NCBI GenBank assembly: GCA_965153455.1 | Contig: OZ234500.1 | Location: 5,270,001 to 5,334,000 of the forward strand | From: Sphagnum compactum | Taxonomy: Eukaryota; Bryophyta; Sphagnopsida; Sphagnales | Length of the DNA: 64,000 nt | Reading direction: 5' to 3' | Shown here: piece by piece, positions 60,554 through 64,000 of the stretch | How the letters are laid out: every line of letters starts with the position of its first letter | How positions within the stretch are numbered: the first letter of the stretch is position 1 | Made by a program: the position numbers and the translations under genes | Notes under the pieces: model-generated | Databases searched by the model: none | The model's input: the letters and a program-made list of their open reading frames with translations, nothing else | What the model was told of the DNA's origin: nothing

Positions 60554-61091
60554 CACCCCCTCCAGGTTTTCCCCACACAATAATGAGTGTAAAAAGGGTG
60601 AAGGATAATATGCAGTTGGCTTACATTGAAAATCTTTTTACCAATCGCGAGATTGGGACCAGCATGCATACAAGATACTTGCGCTTCAAGGGTATATTGT
60701 ACAAGAGCGAAAACTATTTGTGTGACATCAATTGCGTTCAGCTATGGAAAGTTATGGCTCGGTTTCGATGTGGTAACATGAAGCTTGAAGTAGTGCTAGG
60801 CGCGTGGAAAGGCGTGCCATACGTAGAAAGGCTTTGTTAAGGCTGCCATTTGGGGAAGGTTGAGGATGAAGAGCACTTGCTTCTTGTTTGTCCAAATACA
60901 CAGAAAGTTAGGGAACACTTTTGTTCGACCCTGCCCCTCACCCACACTAGCACTCTTACTGAGCTCATGCAGACTACGAACACGGTCGCCCTGGCCAAGT
61001 TTGTGGCATGCTGCCAGTACCAGAGGACTATTTACCCTCCATGATCTACCTTTCGTTTAATGGACCCTCTAGTCCCAAATGGACGTAAAAT

Positions 61092-61113
61092 TGTAAACAG
61101 TAAACAGTAAACA
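61092..61113 (+). repeat. GTAAACA tail of the LINE
   Basis: Three tandem copies of GTAAACA follow the ORF2 stop by about 50 bp. Short tandem tails of this kind mark the 3' end of several LINE clades that do not end in poly-A. Confidence 0.7.
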
Positions 61114-62792
61114 GACAAAAAAGATTTGGCATTAAACTGCCAACATTTTTTCAGAAATTTCCCAAAACAATAGAAAATTGGCAAACAAATTGCCCCTCAA
61201 CTTTAAAAAATTTGTCGAGATGTGATAAAAAAATTTCCCCCAAAAACAATTTCCTCACAAATTCGATAATTTTTTTATACAAGGAATTTGTGACAAAATA
61301 TTCCCTTTGGTTTTTTTAGGTCAAAATTTTGTATAGTCTTAGGTTTTAGCTTTTAAATACCCTTCACGTGTGTAAAGAACCGCCCGATATTTTTTTAAGT
61401 TTGTAATGAAAAAAATGAATTTTTGAAATTCAAATTTCGGGGAAGTTCCCTTGACATCTCCTGCCCCCCAAAAAACTACACTAGAAAGAATAGTTGGGAA
61501 GTTTTTTACGGCAATGAAAAAAACATGTTGCAACACAATACGTCCCCATATCCATTGCCCGAAATCAAAATGTACCCTTTTAAGTTACACTAATGTGGCT
61601 TGTGCTCTTGAGCATATATCATAATACCTCTTGAATGAACATTGGAAAGGCAAATGATACACCTTCATTAACCTAAATCTAAAATTCAATTTGCATTAAC
61701 CTTTTTTTTCATTGAATTTTCAATGACAACATTGTTCAAAATTCCATAACTCCTACTAATGGTCTTTTTGTCAAAATTTTATGTAGCCAAAATGGCAATC
61801 AACCATAGGAAGATTTAGCCAAATCTTGATATAATTGAAATATCAATATAAAAATATTTAAACATCCTTTTTATAATTTTGGCTACCCATTTAAAATAAG
61901 TGTAGAAATCGAGAAATTTTTCTTAATTTGTTTTTCAATTTTTGGTGATTGAAAGCCTCATAAATATTTTTTAACTTTTGAATTTTATTTTTTGATAAAA
62001 TTTCCCCAATAAAAAATGTTGATTCTTACACGATAGGTCTAAACATTACTAAACCATGACAATGGTGTGTGAGAAAAGGGAAGAGTGAATGAAGCCCTAC
62101 ATAGATGAAACAGCGTTAGCAACAGCTAAAAATTGAACATGACAAATCTTTTGACAATTGTTTGTGATGTGAAGAATGAAATTATTTTTCTGTGGCATTT
62201 GTGTTCATGACTTTTGTTTATTGCTTGTTATGAGAAAGGTTGTTATTCACTATTGACGTCGCTTGTTGAATGGTGAGGTGCTCTCCTTGGGTGCATCTTC
62301 TGTGGTGTGGTTGTTTTCCCGCTATAGCTTTGATGGTGATTTGTCAAGTAATGGAATTGGGTGGAAATAAAAGAGCGCGATTAATTCAAGGGTGGGCAAA
62401 GCTAAGAGGATTTGTGTTGCTTTAGGATGAAGGAAATGATGTTTTATTTTATTTTTGGGAATTGATAGATTCCATTCTGGAGGAATAATAATATTCCATT
62501 ATGTTATGTCTCTCCTTAGGAAGGATACATTGTAGTATAAATGGGTTGATGATAGGAAGAGGATGAAAGCTTCAAGGATTTCGAAAGTGGTTGTGAAGAG
62601 TACCATCATTGTGTGAGTATGTTTGTTTTGTTTGGTTTGTCAATTCTTTAAGTTACAAAGAGAGAAAGAGAACCTAGTTTTCTCGGCACTCCAAAGGAAT
62701 ATGGGGCCTCTACAACAAGTTATATTTTGATGTGATTACTAAGAGGTGTCAATTTTCCTTGTCCAACTTTTAATGTTGATTGTGGGGTTTAT
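61114..62792. other. AT-rich intergenic DNA
   Basis: No gene, RNA or repeat that I can support. Confidence 0.45.
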
Positions 62793-62798
62793 GTCATG

Positions 62799-62945
62799 GC
62801 CTAGGATATTTTGGGATACTTTTGGCAATGTCATGCCTAGGATATTTTGGGATACTTTTGGCAATATCATGGCCTAGGATATTTTGGGATACTTTTGGCA
62901 ATATCATGGCCTAGGATATTTTGGGATACTAGTATGGCTCAGGGT
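62799..62945. repeat. 36-37-bp tandem repeat in the LTR
   Basis: CCTAGGATATTTTGGGATAC starts at 62,800, 62,836, 62,873 and 62,910. Four copies lie just upstream of the TATA-like motif, the position where LTR enhancer repeats are often found. Confidence 0.88.
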
Positions 62946-63235
62946 TATAAAAGGAGATAGTCTGGGGAATAACCCTTCAGCAGATCAACACCAGTTGATG
63001 GGTCAATAAAGCTTGTTTTGCCTTGTAATTCTCCACTTGTTTGTAGTCGGTCCATAACAGTTTGGTCTGCTCCTTCTTCTTGTTTGTTTGTTTTGTTGTT
63101 TCAGTAAGTAGCTAGAGGTATCTTGGAGTGAAACTTGGAAAGGTTATAGAAGACTATAGGACGCTTCTACTCTCAAAGTTTCAAAAGAAAAGGATATGTT
63201 TTGTGAGAGTTAAGAGCTTTTGAAAACTATGTGCC

Positions 63236-63545
63236 AAATCTGGTTTTTTGGTCATATCTCCTTTGTTTAAGATTTTTTGGGTCTGTAACTTTGTGATCTT
63301 ATAGATCATATAGGAATATATGTGTGAGAAAAATTTCATGTCATTTGGACTTTTATTGAAAGAGATCCAAGCATCTGAAGTTTCAAGTGCAGATCTGGTT
63401 TTTTGGTCATATCTCCTTTGTTTAAGCTTTTTTGGGTCTGTAACTTTGTGATCTTATAGATCATATAGGAATATATGTGTGAGAGAAATTTCATGTCATT
63501 TGGACTTGTATTGAGAGAGATCCAAGCATCTGAAGTTTCAAGTTT
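63236..63545. repeat. 155-bp tandem duplication in the leader
   Basis: TCTGGTTTTTTGGTCATATC begins at 63,239 and 63,394; the two copies are nearly identical through CATCTGAAGTTTCAAGT. They lie between the LTR and gag. Confidence 0.9.
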
Positions 63546-63581
63546 GAAGATTGAAAGCGCAAAAGTGTGAGAACTACCACC

Positions 63582-64000
63582 ATGGACAACTCAGAATCAA
63601 ATATCAATCTCACTCAAATCCTCGCCGCCCTTCAACACCTTCAATAAGAAAATGTTGTGCTTAGAGACTCGGTGACCCGCCTACAGAATCAGCCACCACC
63701 TCCTGCCCCAGTACTTCCTGCTCTTGCAATGGCCGCCCCAGAGCCCAAGATTAGTCTGCCAGAAAAGTTTGATGGAATGCGCCTCAAATTTCGAGGCTTT
63801 GTCAGCAAGCTACGCGTGATCATGCAACTACACCCCCGTCGTTATTTTGATGACACCACTCGTGTAGGATTCGTTGGAACCCTACTCACTGGGACAGTTG
63901 CAGCATGGTTTGCTCCCATCCTGGAAACATCATCCCCTCTCCTACAAGATTTCAACGCCTTTATGGCGGAATTTGAAGCAGTATTTGGGGACAGTGACAA
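63582..64000 (+). pseudogene. gag: Ty3-type gag, partial, with an early stop
   Basis: From ATG 63,582 (MDNSESNINLTQILAALQ) the frame meets TAA at 63,645-63,647 and then stays open to the window edge. The downstream part matches the retrotransposon gag domain of plant Ty3 elements: KISLPEKFDGMRLKFRGF, VGFVGTLLTGTVAAWFAPIL and FNAFMAEFEAVFGD. The stop may be a single change from CAA. If it is real, this copy makes no full Gag from this start. Confidence 0.75.

Larger units (their letters stand above)
55595..61041 (+). pseudogene. LINE ORF2 remnant: endonuclease, reverse transcriptase, zinc knuckle
   Basis: Endonuclease blocks: LWNMHEGDVNKLE (55,600s), GGDFNARTI (56,847 onward) and DYIVGALAIWQ, GGDSNHMPLHL before 57,250. 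Reverse transcriptase blocks: GMKVEFILDAGELL, FKGGDASEFDNY, GQVGFRKNYRTTDQL, VKQGCPLSPLLFGLYLDALE and LLFFADDLALTSE (58,500-58,640; the active-site FADD is intact), then KYLGILL. The end (60,583-61,041) has a CCHC-like knuckle (GCHLGKVEDEEHLLLVC). At least two frameshifts and many stops occur, and the first solo LTR splits the endonuclease; the frame resumes exactly after it when one target duplication is discounted. Confidence 0.8.
54893..61113 (+). mobile_element. Decayed LINE retrotransposon with nested insertions
   Basis: A non-LTR retrotransposon read on the plus strand: ORF1 (54,934-55,569), then an apurinic endonuclease and reverse transcriptase ORF2, a zinc-knuckle C terminus and a tail of repeated GTAAACA at 61,092-61,113. 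Without the two inserted solo LTRs (55,934-56,742 and 59,593-60,553) the element is about 4.4 kb. The 5' limit is not sharp. GC content is well above the surrounding DNA. Stops and frameshifts throughout mark it as inactive. The clade is not resolved. Confidence 0.85.
62793..64000 (+). mobile_element. LTR retrotransposon, 5' part (Ty3-type), runs off the window
   Basis: The gag frame (from 63,582) shows this is the 5' end of an LTR element. Upstream are LTR-like signals: a TG at 62,793 (TGTCATGGCCTAGG), a TATA-like TTATAAAAGG at about 62,945 and AATAAA near 63,007. The LTR end and the primer-binding site are not certain; TTTGGTCTGCTCC near 63,060 may be a diverged primer site. The 3' part lies outside. 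Confidence 0.6.

Overview
The window looks like nuclear DNA of a land plant, most likely a repeat-rich non-flowering one. A fern, lycophyte or gymnosperm is my guess, not a demonstrated result. The reasons are plant-type gene content (acidic ribosomal protein P1, CDT1, squalene synthase, a KT/KD-type nucleotide-sugar/triose-phosphate translocator homologue), spliced genes with GT-AG introns, telo-box motifs (AAACCCTA) beside two genes, AT-rich intergenic DNA, and relics of Helitrons, LINEs and LTR retrotransposons. No prokaryotic operon structure is visible.

Layout. 1-2.6 kb: AT-rich DNA without a supportable gene. 2.6-5.7 kb: a 3.1-kb repeat carrying a broken, intron-containing, RPA-like gene; an inverted copy lies at 32.2-35.3 kb. 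There it is followed, on the same strand, by a broken Helitron-type DUF6570 region (30.5-32.2 kb), so both copies are read as Helitron remains. A second repeat (5.7-6.6 and 29.1-30.0 kb) is in direct orientation. 7.4-8.7 kb: weak minus-strand exon candidates. 11.2-15.05 kb: a GC-rich minisatellite (97/109-bp units, higher-order period about 723 bp), followed by a separate ~39-bp repeat. 16.2-19.3 kb: an unnamed minus-strand coiled-coil gene reconstructed from phase-compatible small exons, with a perfect 29-bp hairpin in one intron. 20.5-29 kb: AT-rich, no gene found.

36.8-39.0 kb (minus): the N-terminal and central part of CDT1; the last exons are not seen. 40.4-41.85 kb (minus): a complete four-exon 60S acidic ribosomal protein P1 gene. 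43.9-44.9 kb (minus): a complete intronless sugar-phosphate/nucleotide-sugar transporter. 52.6-53.8 kb (minus): a complete intronless squalene synthase, with a duplicated 3' end and a GA repeat just upstream. 54.9-61.1 kb: a decayed LINE interrupted by two solo LTRs of one family in opposite orientations, each with a 5-bp target duplication. 62.8-64 kb: the 5' part of an LTR retrotransposon with gag, running off the window.

The host genes do not form a pathway cluster; they are ordinary nuclear genes (replication licensing, translation, sugar transport, sterol synthesis) set in transposon-rich DNA. I found no convincing new multi-gene system. The most interesting items are the Helitron arrangement, the higher-order minisatellite, the squalene synthase locus and the unnamed coiled-coil gene.
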